From contig OY970261.1 in NCBI GenBank assembly GCA_963715635.1, positions 2,976,001 to 3,040,000 of the forward strand: DNA of 64,000 nucleotides, written 5' to 3'. Shown one piece after another: positions 1 to 8,318 of the stretch. The stretch is from JAPKZH01 sp963715635. Lineage in GTDB: Bacteria > Acidobacteriota > Aminicenantia > Aminicenantales > UBA4085. The notes below the pieces were generated by a model. It saw only the letters and a program-made list of their open reading frames with translations. It had not been told where the DNA came from and ran no database searches. Made by a program: the position numbers and the translations under genes. How positions within the stretch are numbered: position 1 is the stretch's first letter; each line of letters starts with the position of its first letter.

Positions 1-82
1 CATCCGGCTTAACTTGCTTCACCCCTTGGGGAATCAAACCGAGCCCCGCCAAAATCAAAAGTCCTAAAGCAAGACGGCGCAT
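1..82 (-). CDS. N-terminus of an exported protein, cut by the window edge
   Basis: Only the first 27 codons are inside the window. The minus strand has AGGAGG at 94-89, then an ATG at 82-80 with six-base spacing; another ATG lies at 85-83 but is too close to the ribosome binding site. The peptide starts MRRLALGLLILAGLGLI, a basic N-region followed by a hydrophobic core, so it is a signal peptide. The product cannot be identified because the mature part lies outside the window. It lies 158 bases downstream of the GH38-like gene on the same strand and could be co-transcribed with it. Confidence 0.6.
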   Translation of the reverse strand, partial: MRRLALGLLILAGLGLIPQGVKQVKPD

Positions 83-240
83 CATTCACCTCCTCTTATT
101 TTCGGGTTCTTAGAGGCCAATTTTCCAGGCATTTAACGTTCGTCCGGCACTTTAGCTGATCATCAAAAATATATCACTAGCGAATGAACGAAGTCAAAAG
201 GTTGGAGATTTTTTGCAAGCCGGAACGAAGATTTTGAGGT

Positions 241-2862
241 TCAGCGTCCCTGCGACTCCAGGTGGAAGGTGAGAATCTTCCACGGTTCAGCGACAATCGC
301 CAACTGACCGTTCTGGATTCTGGCATCGGCCAGCCGGCTGCCGAGCAGGTCGGTTGCCGCGGCCCGGCTCACGGGAAGGCGAATCGCGACGCTGCCGCTT
401 GTCCTGCGGCCTTCGGTTTCCACCACGCGCAGTTCATATCCACCCTCAAGCTTCTTCCGGAATGCCGAGAGCTGAATCCCGGGTGGCGACGCGCTCAAAA
501 AACCCTCAGACAGCGGAAGATCGCCTGACCCAGGTTTCTGCAGCACACAGGTTAATGGTCTTGCGAAAACCGCCGCGGCGCGCATCCGATCGGCATTGTC
601 CAGCTTCCCTCCGTGCGGCAGCAGGCCGTGACGATACTCGGCATAGATGGGCCAACCATATTCTTTCGTGAAATACGATTCCCACTCCCGCATCACCAAA
701 TTCGAGACTTGGCCCGAAGCCTCTTGCTGGAAGTATTGCGTGCCGGCGTGCAAGACGAGGAGTCCCCTGTCCTGGCCGAGCAGGTCCACGAACGTCAGCG
801 CATGAAAGGCCGGATTCTTCGTCTCCTCGACGCCGAACGGGAAATCTCGCAGCACTTTGGTCACGGAAAAGCTCGGAACAAAGGAAAACCAGTAGCCCTC
901 CTTGATGTCCGGCGGAGAGGCGTCGGCCTGAGGCGGCACCAGGGCCAGGATACGGCTCGTCACGTCCAAGTACGGCGACCCCGCTGCCAGAGTTACCCGG
1001 GTCTCGAAGTTGAGGTACTTCCAGGCGTGCTGGGCACGGAGCGTGTACCAAAGCGGTCCCTGGACGAGCCAATCGATTTTTGCCTTGGATGCTCCGCTAT
1101 CGAAGAAGGCCGGCGGGTTGGGTCGTGTCGACAGGTTCGGGTTCGGCCGACCCGTGAAGTGAGGAAAGGCCCCGCGGGCCGAGTTGAGCATCTCTTCGCC
1201 AGATGGTTTGGCCACGAGGCTGGCGACGCCACCAGTCGCCGGGTCCAGGCGGACGCGCAGAAATTCGTTTTCCATGGTCAGCTTGGACTCATCGACCCGG
1301 AGATCGGTCTCAGCCGAGGGAGCGACCTCGGACGAGAACTGAAGATAATAGGTATCGTATCCGGCTGAAGGCACCTCCCGAGCAAGGAAGGCTAATTCGG
1401 CCACGACGAGGTTGCCATCCGAATCCTTGGTGCTCTTGGCCACCTGGGAAGGGACGATGCGGCCAGTTCGGTCTTTGACAACCACGGTGCGGCTCTGCGG
1501 CGGCACAGGGTGGATTCGCCGCGTCGCCACGAGATCGGTTCGCGGCCATGCGTTCGGATTGAACACCAAGGCCGCCAGCTCTCCGTGGCGGTTATTGAGG
1601 GTGTTGACGCGGCTGCTTAGGTAAGCCAGGGCAGCATTATGAACTACCTCTCCTTGCTTTTGGGCAGCGTCGAGGTGGTTGTAACCGATCGCGCCCCATG
1701 TGAAATTATGGAAGTCCTCGATGCGATCGAACGGCGCCATCCGGTCGCCCTGCCAGCGGGAATATTCGCAAAGGCCCACGTCGTGGCTTTGCGAGGCCAA
1801 CAGGTCGCGCCACGCCTTATCGAGCGCTGCCGCTTGCGAAACGTGGCCGTGCGCGGAGGCGATCGCATCGAACAGCTCCGCCGCCAGGAGCAGCCCATCG
1901 ACCTTGCGGTCGAGAATTCGAACCTGATCTCCTCCCAGGCCCCAGGTGAGCGACTTGTTCCACGCATCCATCGGGAAGTAAATGGTTTCTTTCCCCTGCG
2001 AACCGTATTTGTCGAGGTACTCCTTGAGCGTGACAAACTCTACCTGTTCCAGCGCACGGTACTTGGCCGGCGCGGTGAGGTACGCAGGCTGCTCGGGTGA
2101 TTCCCAACCGAACTCCTCCCAGGCGAATATCAACGGCTTGCCGAGCCCTGCGAGCTTCTGGAACTCGGCGGAGGCCGCGAGCTTTTTCAGGTCAGGCGAA
2201 TAGCCGAACAGCGCATTTTTGGGGACACACGGGATGACCGTCCCATCAATCCCCTTCCACCCCAGCGCATTGACATCCGTTCGCGGGCAGCCGGCTCGGC
2301 CCCAGGTGTCGAGTTGCGCCAGGCTGGCGTACCGGAATCCGGCCAGCTTGGCGATCTGGGGAATCTGCGGATGGGTGAACTCTTCCTCTTCGAGAAACGT
2401 GACCATGGAATAGCCGAGGGCCCTGCGGATCACCTCCCGTCCCATGGTGATCTGCCGGATGTTCGACTCGCCGCTGATCGTGGTGCCCATCGGCTGGCCG
2501 TAGGTGCCGCCGATCAACTCGACCTGGCCCGCCGCCAGGTGTTTCTTCAGCCGCTCCGTCACCTCGGGGAATTTCTCCGCCATGAACTCGTACGCCCGCG
2601 CGTCGAGGTTCAGGCAGGTCTTCGCGTGAGGCGGCCGATCGGCCATTTCGATCGCGTCGGTAACGGAGAGCACGCAAGACTCGATCCCCAACTGCCAGCC
2701 AATCCCGATGTAGCTCCAATGGTTGCAGATAGTCAAGCAGACGCCGGCTTTCTCCTCGGCCGCCCCTGCGTTTCGGGCAAACATGGGCCACGCCACAATG
2801 GCCCCCGCGCCGCCCGCGACGCTTGCCCGTAAGAATGCTCTGCGAGTAATGGTCCGCCTCAT
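241..2862 (-). CDS. Tat-exported glycoside hydrolase family 38-like protein
   Basis: A large exported glycosidase-like protein of about 873 residues. It starts MRRTITRRAFLRAS, a twin-arginine signal, so I chose the ATG at 2862 rather than the one five codons upstream; no strong ribosome binding site precedes either. The N-terminal third resembles the GH38 alpha-mannosidase catalytic domain: GQVELIGGTYGQPMG, then SGESNIRQ, then FTHPQIPQIAKLAGF, which aligns with the family DTFGHSxxLPQIL motif. Two catalytic features look altered. The nucleophile Asp is Glu (EEEEFTHP, near residue 160), and the metal-binding HxD near the N-terminus reads NHWS (His48). The C-terminal half is the beta-sandwich region typical of GH38 proteins. 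GH38 enzymes cleave alpha-mannosides and need zinc, so activity here is uncertain. Confidence 0.7.
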   Translation of the reverse strand: MRRTITRRAFLRASVAGGAGAIVAWPMFARNAGAAEEKAGVCLTICNHWSYIGIGWQLGIESCVLSVTDAIEMADRPPHAKTCLNLDARAYEFMAEKFPEVTERLKKHLAAGQVELIGGTYGQPMGTTISGESNIRQITMGREVIRRALGYSMVTFLEEEEFTHPQIPQIAKLAGFRYASLAQLDTWGRAGCPRTDVNALGWKGIDGTVIPCVPKNALFGYSPDLKKLAASAEFQKLAGLGKPLIFAWEEFGWESPEQPAYLTAPAKYRALEQVEFVTLKEYLDKYGSQGKETIYFPMDAWNKSLTWGLGGDQVRILDRKVDGLLLAAELFDAIASAHGHVSQAAALDKAWRDLLASQSHDVGLCEYSRWQGDRMAPFDRIEDFHNFTWGAIGYNHLDAAQKQGEVVHNAALAYLSSRVNTLNNRHGELAALVFNPNAWPRTDLVATRRIHPVPPQSRTVVVKDRTGRIVPSQVAKSTKDSDGNLVVAELAFLAREVPSAGYDTYYLQFSSEVAPSAETDLRVDESKLTMENEFLRVRLDPATGGVASLVAKPSGEEMLNSARGAFPHFTGRPNPNLSTRPNPPAFFDSGASKAKIDWLVQGPLWYTLRAQHAWKYLNFETRVTLAAGSPYLDVTSRILALVPPQADASPPDIKEGYWFSFVPSFSVTKVLRDFPFGVEETKNPAFHALTFVDLLGQDRGLLVLHAGTQYFQQEASGQVSNLVMREWESYFTKEYGWPIYAEYRHGLLPHGGKLDNADRMRAAAVFARPLTCVLQKPGSGDLPLSEGFLSASPPGIQLSAFRKKLEGGYELRVVETEGRRTSGSVAIRLPVSRAAATDLLGSRLADARIQNGQLAIVAEPWKILTFHLESQGR

Positions 2863-3004
2863 ATCAGAAAAAATCATAGAAAATCATAAAATATGCTGAG
2901 TGGATTCGTCAAGTCGCGATAAAATTCCGGGAATCCCCGCGGTCCGTTTAATCCATCATCTCTTGCGAGGTGAGGTTCTGGCCCGCGTCGCGATTTTGAT
3001 TACC

Positions 3005-3034
3005 TTGACAGCAGCTCCGGTTTGCCAATATATT
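3005..3034 (+). promoter_or_regulatory. Candidate sigma-70-type promoter
   Basis: TTGACA at 3005-3010 and TATATT at 3029-3034 are separated by 18 bases, about 100 bases before the DUF2961 start codon. This is a good consensus match, but no transcription data support it. The rest of the 2863-3132 gap shows nothing else recognisable apart from the GGAGGG ribosome binding site near 3123-3128. Confidence 0.45.
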
Positions 3035-3132
3035 TTCGAAATGATCTGGGGGATGAAATCGGGGCCGGCAAGGCCGATGGACCGGATGTCGGGAAAAAGG
3101 AAATTCTCTGAGGGACAAGTCGGGAGGGAACG

Positions 3133-3963
3133 ATGTCAAGAAGGCGAATTTTATTGCTAGCTTTTCTTGTGCTGGCGAAGAGGGTGTCTGCTCAGTCTGC
3201 GGTCGGTGCTCTCACCAAGCTGGGAGATTATGAATCGCGCCGCGCCTCGAGTTATGACCGGAGCGGCGCCAATGCGGACTATCGACATCTAAAAGCCGGA
3301 GAAACCCTGGAACTGTTCGCCGAGGCTGGCCCGGCCGAAATTCGGCACATCTGGATCACTATGGCTACGGGCGAAGCCTACCACTTGAAGAAAGTCGTGC
3401 TGCGCATGTACTGGGATCACGAGACCGGTCCGAGCGTCAAGACGCCCATCGGCGATTTCTTTGGCTTAGGGCTCGGTACCTACACCGTGTTTCACTCGGC
3501 GCTGGTGGCCGTCGCACCGGACAAGGCGCTGAACGCTTACTTTCCGATGCCGTTCGCCCGTCATGGCCGCATCACGGTGACCAATGAAGGCAAGCAGGAG
3601 ATTACGGACTTTTACTGGAATATCGATTGGGTGAAGCTCCCCTCGCTCGCCCCGGACACGGCTTATTTTCATGCGCAATTCCGGCAGTGCGCCCCCTGTC
3701 AAGGTTAGTATCACGGAAACTTCTACAGCAACGATTTTAGCGAAGCGCGCCGGGACCCGCGTTGGTTCAACGCCTCGGGAGAGGGAAATTACGTGTTTCT
3801 CGAAACCCAGGGCGACGGCCATTTTGTCGGGGTGACGCTTTCCGTCTTCCAGAATCAGTGGGGAGGCTGGAACGAGGGGGGTGAGATGATCTGGATTGAC
3901 GGCGAACCCACGCCCCGGATTCACGGCACCGGCGGACCGGGCCGAGATCGAAAAATGAAATAG
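3133..3963 (+). pseudogene. DUF2961 family protein, interrupted by TAG and truncated
   Basis: An exported DUF2961 protein; the family is often found with polysaccharide-degrading enzymes. The start ATG follows GGAGGG and encodes a signal peptide (MSRRRILLLAFLVLA). The reading frame stops at TAG 3706-3708 but continues in the same frame for 84 more codons with clear family sequence: NYVFLETQGDGHFVGV, then EMIWIDGEPTPRIHGTG. The TAG follows PCQG, where relatives commonly have Trp, so TGG to TAG is a likely single change. The C-terminus is also lost: after IHGTG the family EDYF region is replaced by a short unrelated tail ending at 3963. It therefore carries two lesions and is probably inactive. 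Confidence 0.75.
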
Positions 3964-3982
3964 CTAAATGCGGATGGTCCGG

Positions 3983-6073
3983 TTACTTCTTTTCTATCTC
4001 TTCAACAATCTTCTTGATCTCGGGTTGGGCCGCGTTCAGCCGAAGCGAAATCCTGAGGACCTCGAGCGCTCTGGACTTCTGGCCGGTCCGGTAAAAACAA
4101 AAGCCGAGGGCGTTGAGCAGCCTGGTATCGGAATTATAGATCTTGTTGCCTTCGAGGAGGCTGTTGATGGCTGCCGCGTAATCCCCTTTGGCCAGCAGGG
4201 CTTTTCCCTTGATGAGATAATAATCGAACTTCAGCTTTTCGACATCCTTGATGCCCTCGATCAGCCCGCTGGCCTCATCGAACTTGTTCGTCTTAATAAG
4301 GAAATTGGCGTAGTCCACAATTTTATCTTTGTAAGCGGGGTTGAGGGCGTAGGCTCTCCGGTAGAACGCGTCCGCCTTGTCGTTCTGGTTGAGCTTATCA
4401 TATTGATTGGCCAACATGTAAAAATAAAGGAACTGGCCGGAGAGCGGGAACCCTTTGGTATTGACAATCGGATGAGGAACAGCCGAGTCTGAGGAAATGA
4501 TAAAATTGGCGCTTCTTTCATCCAGCGTCCGGCCTGCCTGATCGACCAAGGCCAGCCGGAGATCGTAATAATCGGGAGGAAAATCCTTAGGGGTGAGAGC
4601 CTCTTCGAAGGCCAAGATCTTTTGATAGGCCCGGTTCGCGAGCTTCAGGCTGTAGGTCTTTTCGAAAGGATTTTTTTCCCGCATTCCCTTGATCCGGACT
4701 CTGACCTCGCCGTCCCTCCAGAGGTCCTCCCCGAGGTTTGAAACCATGAAGAAAAAAACCAGATGATCGGCTCCTGAAAAAACGTTCTTGGGGTCGATCA
4801 GGAGCTTTTTGTCCTCGATTTTGTAAGGGACATGAACGTTTGCCTGGAAACTCTCGGTTTTGTAACCCAAGTAAGGTCCGCTCAGCCTGGTCGCCCGGGT
4901 ATCGCCGGGAATCGAGACATCTTTTTCCAGAATGCTAAACTCCTTCCCGATGGAATTCTGGAGGAGGACGGTCAGCCGAAACTGGCCCTGGGCGATTGGA
5001 AAAGAGTCTTCGATCGTGACCCCGTTGGCCATGACTCGCGGTTTGTCCTGTTCGCTGAAATAAAAAGGGAGAACCCGGTTGTACTGGAAAATCACATTTT
5101 CGCCCACGCGCAAACTCACATCCAGCCTGAAGGCGCAGTAGTACTGCTCCTTGGGCTCGAAATAATCAATCGAGACGGATTTGGGTGCAAGGGAGAAATT
5201 GAGGAAGTCGAGACCGGTCTGAAGATCGTGGATCAGGGAGACATCGGCTTCGCTATCGACATAGTTGGTCATGTACTCGGTGCTGACCAGGCCTTTGTAG
5301 TTCAAAAAATGAGTGGCATAAGAAGTGTCGATATCCTTCTTGGGAGATTCAAAGATATCAGCCAGGATGATGCTGTTCCGGGCGGCCGGGCTGTAGTCCG
5401 GGTTAAATTCTCCAGGCACGATGGAGATGGCGGCGTCGGCCAGGGTCGGCGCCATTTCTTTGATTTTTTCATAGAGGCCTTCATAGTCGAATGGGTCGAT
5501 GTTCCGTTTGTCCTGGAGGAGGCTGTCGGGGCCGTCCGCGACCGGGCTATAGAGTTTGAATTCTCCGATCCCCCCTCTCTGGTAGAACAAGAGGACAAAA
5601 AGGTTCGGCAGATCTTTCTTGGGGTCGCCGTAGTAGGTCCAAGCTTGGCAGGGAACGATGCCCAGCGTTCCCTCGAACCGCTCAATGTGCTGGGGTTCGC
5701 CCAGAATAATGTGGATCCGGCCCATATCCGTCATCCAACCGGGACGGCTGGTGCCCCGCCCGTAGTGTTCGTTGACATAACGCCAACGGCGCATGTGTTC
5801 ATCCTTGTATTCATTCTCGGGCGTACCCGGCGTGGGGTCGCGCCTTCCCCAGAAGTTCTCGATGAAAAGATCTCGATCCCGGTCTTTGCTGAGCTTCAGG
5901 AAAACCTCCTTTTCTTTGGGTAAGATGATGTAAGACACGACGTTGAGCCAATCCTCGTATTTCTGGGAGAGGCTCTTGATATCCGCCTTCTCCAGCTTTC
6001 CCTTTTGCCCCGGATAAAGAAGCGGCGCCCACAGAATGATGAAGATTATGACCAGCAATTTCTTTGTCTTCAT
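3983..6073 (-). CDS. GWxTD domain-containing protein with C-terminal TPRs
   Basis: A 696-residue exported protein. A signal peptide (MKTKKLLVIIFIILW) is followed by the GWxTD domain, with FWGRRDPTPGTPENEY near residue 74 and the signature GWMTD at residues 112-116, then MGRIHIILGEP. The domain is known mainly from Acidobacteria, Aminicenantes and Bacteroidetes-type genomes and has no assigned activity. The last 150 residues carry TPR-like helices (AYALNPAYKDKIVDYANFL, LNALGFCFYRTGQKSRALEVL). It lies 21 bases downstream of the sulfatase gene on the same strand, so the two are probably one operon. A role in the envelope is inferred from the signal peptide. Confidence 0.85.
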   Translation of the reverse strand: MKTKKLLVIIFIILWAPLLYPGQKGKLEKADIKSLSQKYEDWLNVVSYIILPKEKEVFLKLSKDRDRDLFIENFWGRRDPTPGTPENEYKDEHMRRWRYVNEHYGRGTSRPGWMTDMGRIHIILGEPQHIERFEGTLGIVPCQAWTYYGDPKKDLPNLFVLLFYQRGGIGEFKLYSPVADGPDSLLQDKRNIDPFDYEGLYEKIKEMAPTLADAAISIVPGEFNPDYSPAARNSIILADIFESPKKDIDTSYATHFLNYKGLVSTEYMTNYVDSEADVSLIHDLQTGLDFLNFSLAPKSVSIDYFEPKEQYYCAFRLDVSLRVGENVIFQYNRVLPFYFSEQDKPRVMANGVTIEDSFPIAQGQFRLTVLLQNSIGKEFSILEKDVSIPGDTRATRLSGPYLGYKTESFQANVHVPYKIEDKKLLIDPKNVFSGADHLVFFFMVSNLGEDLWRDGEVRVRIKGMREKNPFEKTYSLKLANRAYQKILAFEEALTPKDFPPDYYDLRLALVDQAGRTLDERSANFIISSDSAVPHPIVNTKGFPLSGQFLYFYMLANQYDKLNQNDKADAFYRRAYALNPAYKDKIVDYANFLIKTNKFDEASGLIEGIKDVEKLKFDYYLIKGKALLAKGDYAAAINSLLEGNKIYNSDTRLLNALGFCFYRTGQKSRALEVLRISLRLNAAQPEIKKIVEEIEKK

Positions 6074-6094
6074 GATCAGTCCACGACTCTTATT

Positions 6095-8203
6095 TTATGG
6101 CCGGCGGCGGCATTTTTCAATGAAGGCATCGATCTCATTTCTCTCTTTGGCCGTCAAGATATTGTAATAGGCCTTTTTAAACCGGCTGAAATAATCGAAG
6201 GCTTTCTCCTTTTCTCCTTTGTCCAAGTAACCGACGCCCAGGTTAAATAGAGCAAACTGGTGGTGGGGGTCAATCTCAAGAGTTTTTTCCCAGCAATAAA
6301 TGGCCCCATCCAGGTTGCCAGCCTGGCGGTAGGCTGACCCTAGACCGTTATAGGCCGAAGCATAACGCGGATCATACTCAATCGCCTTTTTAAAGTCGTC
6401 AACCGCACGGCTGTAATCTTCGCGGTTCTGGTTTTTCATAAACAAAGTCAGATACACCGTCCCAAGGTTATTCAGGACAATGGTATAATCTTTGTCGAGT
6501 GATAGCGCATGTTGATAGGCCTCGAGAGCCCGCTCCACGTCCCCCTTATTCCAGTAGTCCACTCCGAGGAAGTTCCAGAGTTCAGGGTCGTAATCAATGA
6601 GGGTCATCGCCTTTTTGAGTGTCGCGATCGATTCATCATACCTTCCCACTTCCATCAGAAAGCTGCCGTAATCAAGGGCGATTTTATAGCTGGTGGGATT
6701 ATCCGCGTGAGCTTGCTGGAGCATGGCCACCGCTTCCTTCAATCGCTTTTGCTTTATATAGATCGAGGCCAGGTAGGAATAGGCGTTGTCAAAGTCTTTT
6801 CGTTCTGAAATGAGCTGTCTGAGGAGTTCGATACAGCGCTCCACGTTGCCCTTGTCATAGGTCTCCATGGCCTCTTCGAATTTCCTGTTAAAGGGAAGGA
6901 GCGTTTTCAAGTCGTCCTGGGGAGTGAAATTCCCCTTTCTGGCCGCTTGGACTGTTCCAACATATCCCAGGCTTTTGAGCTTCTCCTGAGCTTCGACATC
7001 AATCCGCGGGGTCACCGGACTCCCCTTATATGTCTCATTCTTTATGATTTGAGCCAAGGCGGCTCTGTCTCTGGTCAAGTCGGCTTTCTCGCCGAGATTT
7101 TTCGTTTCGTTAAAATCCTGCTGAAGGTCATAGAGTTCGGGGATGGGAGAATCGATGAATTTTTTTCCATCCTCGATAAATCCTCTTATGGGAGCCCAAC
7201 CCCTCCTGTAATAGGGATAGAGGGATTCAAAATAGATCGCACGTTTGGATAATCCCTTTCCCTTCAGAGCCGGAACGAGCGAGATCCCCTGAAGAAAGGA
7301 AGGTTTTTTGACATCTAATAAATCGCAGACTGTCGGGAAAATGTCGATATGGGAGACATACGGGTCTACCCGGCCCGGCTTCGTTCCCGGATAATAAATA
7401 ATCAGCGGCACCCAGAGTGTCGAATTATAAGCGAAATAACCATGCGTCGTCTCTCCATGCTCGCCCAGGGACTGACCATGGTCTCCCGTAAAAACGATGA
7501 CCGTCTCGTTCTCGGCGCCTTTCTCCTTAAGATAAGCGAACAATTTAGCCAAAACAGAATCGACATAGGCCACTTCACCGCTGTAGAGGTCGTCTTTAAA
7601 CCGGCTCCGGAAGGGTTCCGGTGGTTCATAAGGCTGGTGGGGGTCAAAACAGTGAATCCATAGAAACCAAGGGCTTGCCTGCCGCTTCAACCAATTTAAA
7701 GCGTTTTCGATGACATCACCGGCTTTCCTCTCCAAGAAGGCAAATTCGTACGCGGGCTGGGTGCCGTAATTATCATCATAAACATCAAACCCTTGATCCA
7801 GGCCAAACCTGGAATCCAGGGGGAAGGCCCCGACGAAGGCGCCTGTGGAATAGCCGTTGTTTTTGAGGAGTCTGGCCAGGGATAAAAATTCCGGACGCAC
7901 AACAAAAAACCCGTTATCGTGGACTCCATGGTAAGCGGGGGTCGTGCCCAGCAGAATATTCGTATGCGAAGGCAGAGTCGTCGGGGTATGGGCGAAGGCT
8001 CTCGTGAAAAGAACAGACTTGGCGGCCAGCTCATCCACTGTGGGCGTCTGGAGGTACTTTGGACTGTAGCAGCTCAGCCTGTCCGGCCTAAGGGTATCGA
8101 TGGTGATGAGAAGCAGGTTGAGGCGGGATTGTTCTGCTCCCGCCGCGGATCGGATGAGGAAGCTCATCAATCCAATGACCAGAAAGACATTTTTATTCTT
8201 CAT
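6095..8203 (-). CDS. Sulfatase-family alkaline phosphatase fold protein with TPR repeats
   Basis: A 702-residue exported protein. After a signal peptide, NLLLITIDTLRPDRLSCY gives the N-terminal metal ligand Asp. The segment TTLPSHTNILLG (about residues 75-86) lies where sulfatases carry the C/S-x-P-x-R formylglycine motif. Here the nucleophile position is Thr76 and the Arg is His, so it is not a standard formylglycine sulfatase and may act as a phosphatase or transferase. TGDHGQSLGEHG near residue 239 supplies further metal ligands. From about residue 420 to the end there are several TPR units (LDYGSFLMEVGRYDESIATL, YNGLGSAYRQAGNLDGAIYC). First gene of a two-gene unit with the GWxTD gene. Confidence 0.85.
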   Translation of the reverse strand: MKNKNVFLVIGLMSFLIRSAAGAEQSRLNLLLITIDTLRPDRLSCYSPKYLQTPTVDELAAKSVLFTRAFAHTPTTLPSHTNILLGTTPAYHGVHDNGFFVVRPEFLSLARLLKNNGYSTGAFVGAFPLDSRFGLDQGFDVYDDNYGTQPAYEFAFLERKAGDVIENALNWLKRQASPWFLWIHCFDPHQPYEPPEPFRSRFKDDLYSGEVAYVDSVLAKLFAYLKEKGAENETVIVFTGDHGQSLGEHGETTHGYFAYNSTLWVPLIIYYPGTKPGRVDPYVSHIDIFPTVCDLLDVKKPSFLQGISLVPALKGKGLSKRAIYFESLYPYYRRGWAPIRGFIEDGKKFIDSPIPELYDLQQDFNETKNLGEKADLTRDRAALAQIIKNETYKGSPVTPRIDVEAQEKLKSLGYVGTVQAARKGNFTPQDDLKTLLPFNRKFEEAMETYDKGNVERCIELLRQLISERKDFDNAYSYLASIYIKQKRLKEAVAMLQQAHADNPTSYKIALDYGSFLMEVGRYDESIATLKKAMTLIDYDPELWNFLGVDYWNKGDVERALEAYQHALSLDKDYTIVLNNLGTVYLTLFMKNQNREDYSRAVDDFKKAIEYDPRYASAYNGLGSAYRQAGNLDGAIYCWEKTLEIDPHHQFALFNLGVGYLDKGEKEKAFDYFSRFKKAYYNILTAKERNEIDAFIEKCRRRP

Positions 8204-8261
8204 CAGAGATCTTGATATTTATTTTATCACTTATCAGAAAAAGAAAGAAACTTCTCTCCCC

Positions 8262-8300
8262 CAAAAAAAAGCCCCTCCCCTCATAGAGGGGAGGGGCTTT
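8262..8300 (-). terminator. Intrinsic terminator of the TonB-receptor gene
   Basis: A perfect 15-bp inverted repeat (8268-8282 with 8286-8300) has a 3-base loop and GC-rich arms (AGCCCCTCCCCTC). On the minus strand the stem is followed directly by a run of eight T (the A run at 8263-8270, partly inside the stem). It begins 18 bases after the receptor stop codon. On the plus strand no T run follows, so it is directional. Confidence 0.85.
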
Positions 8301-8318
8301 GAACTCGAGCTTGGTCGT

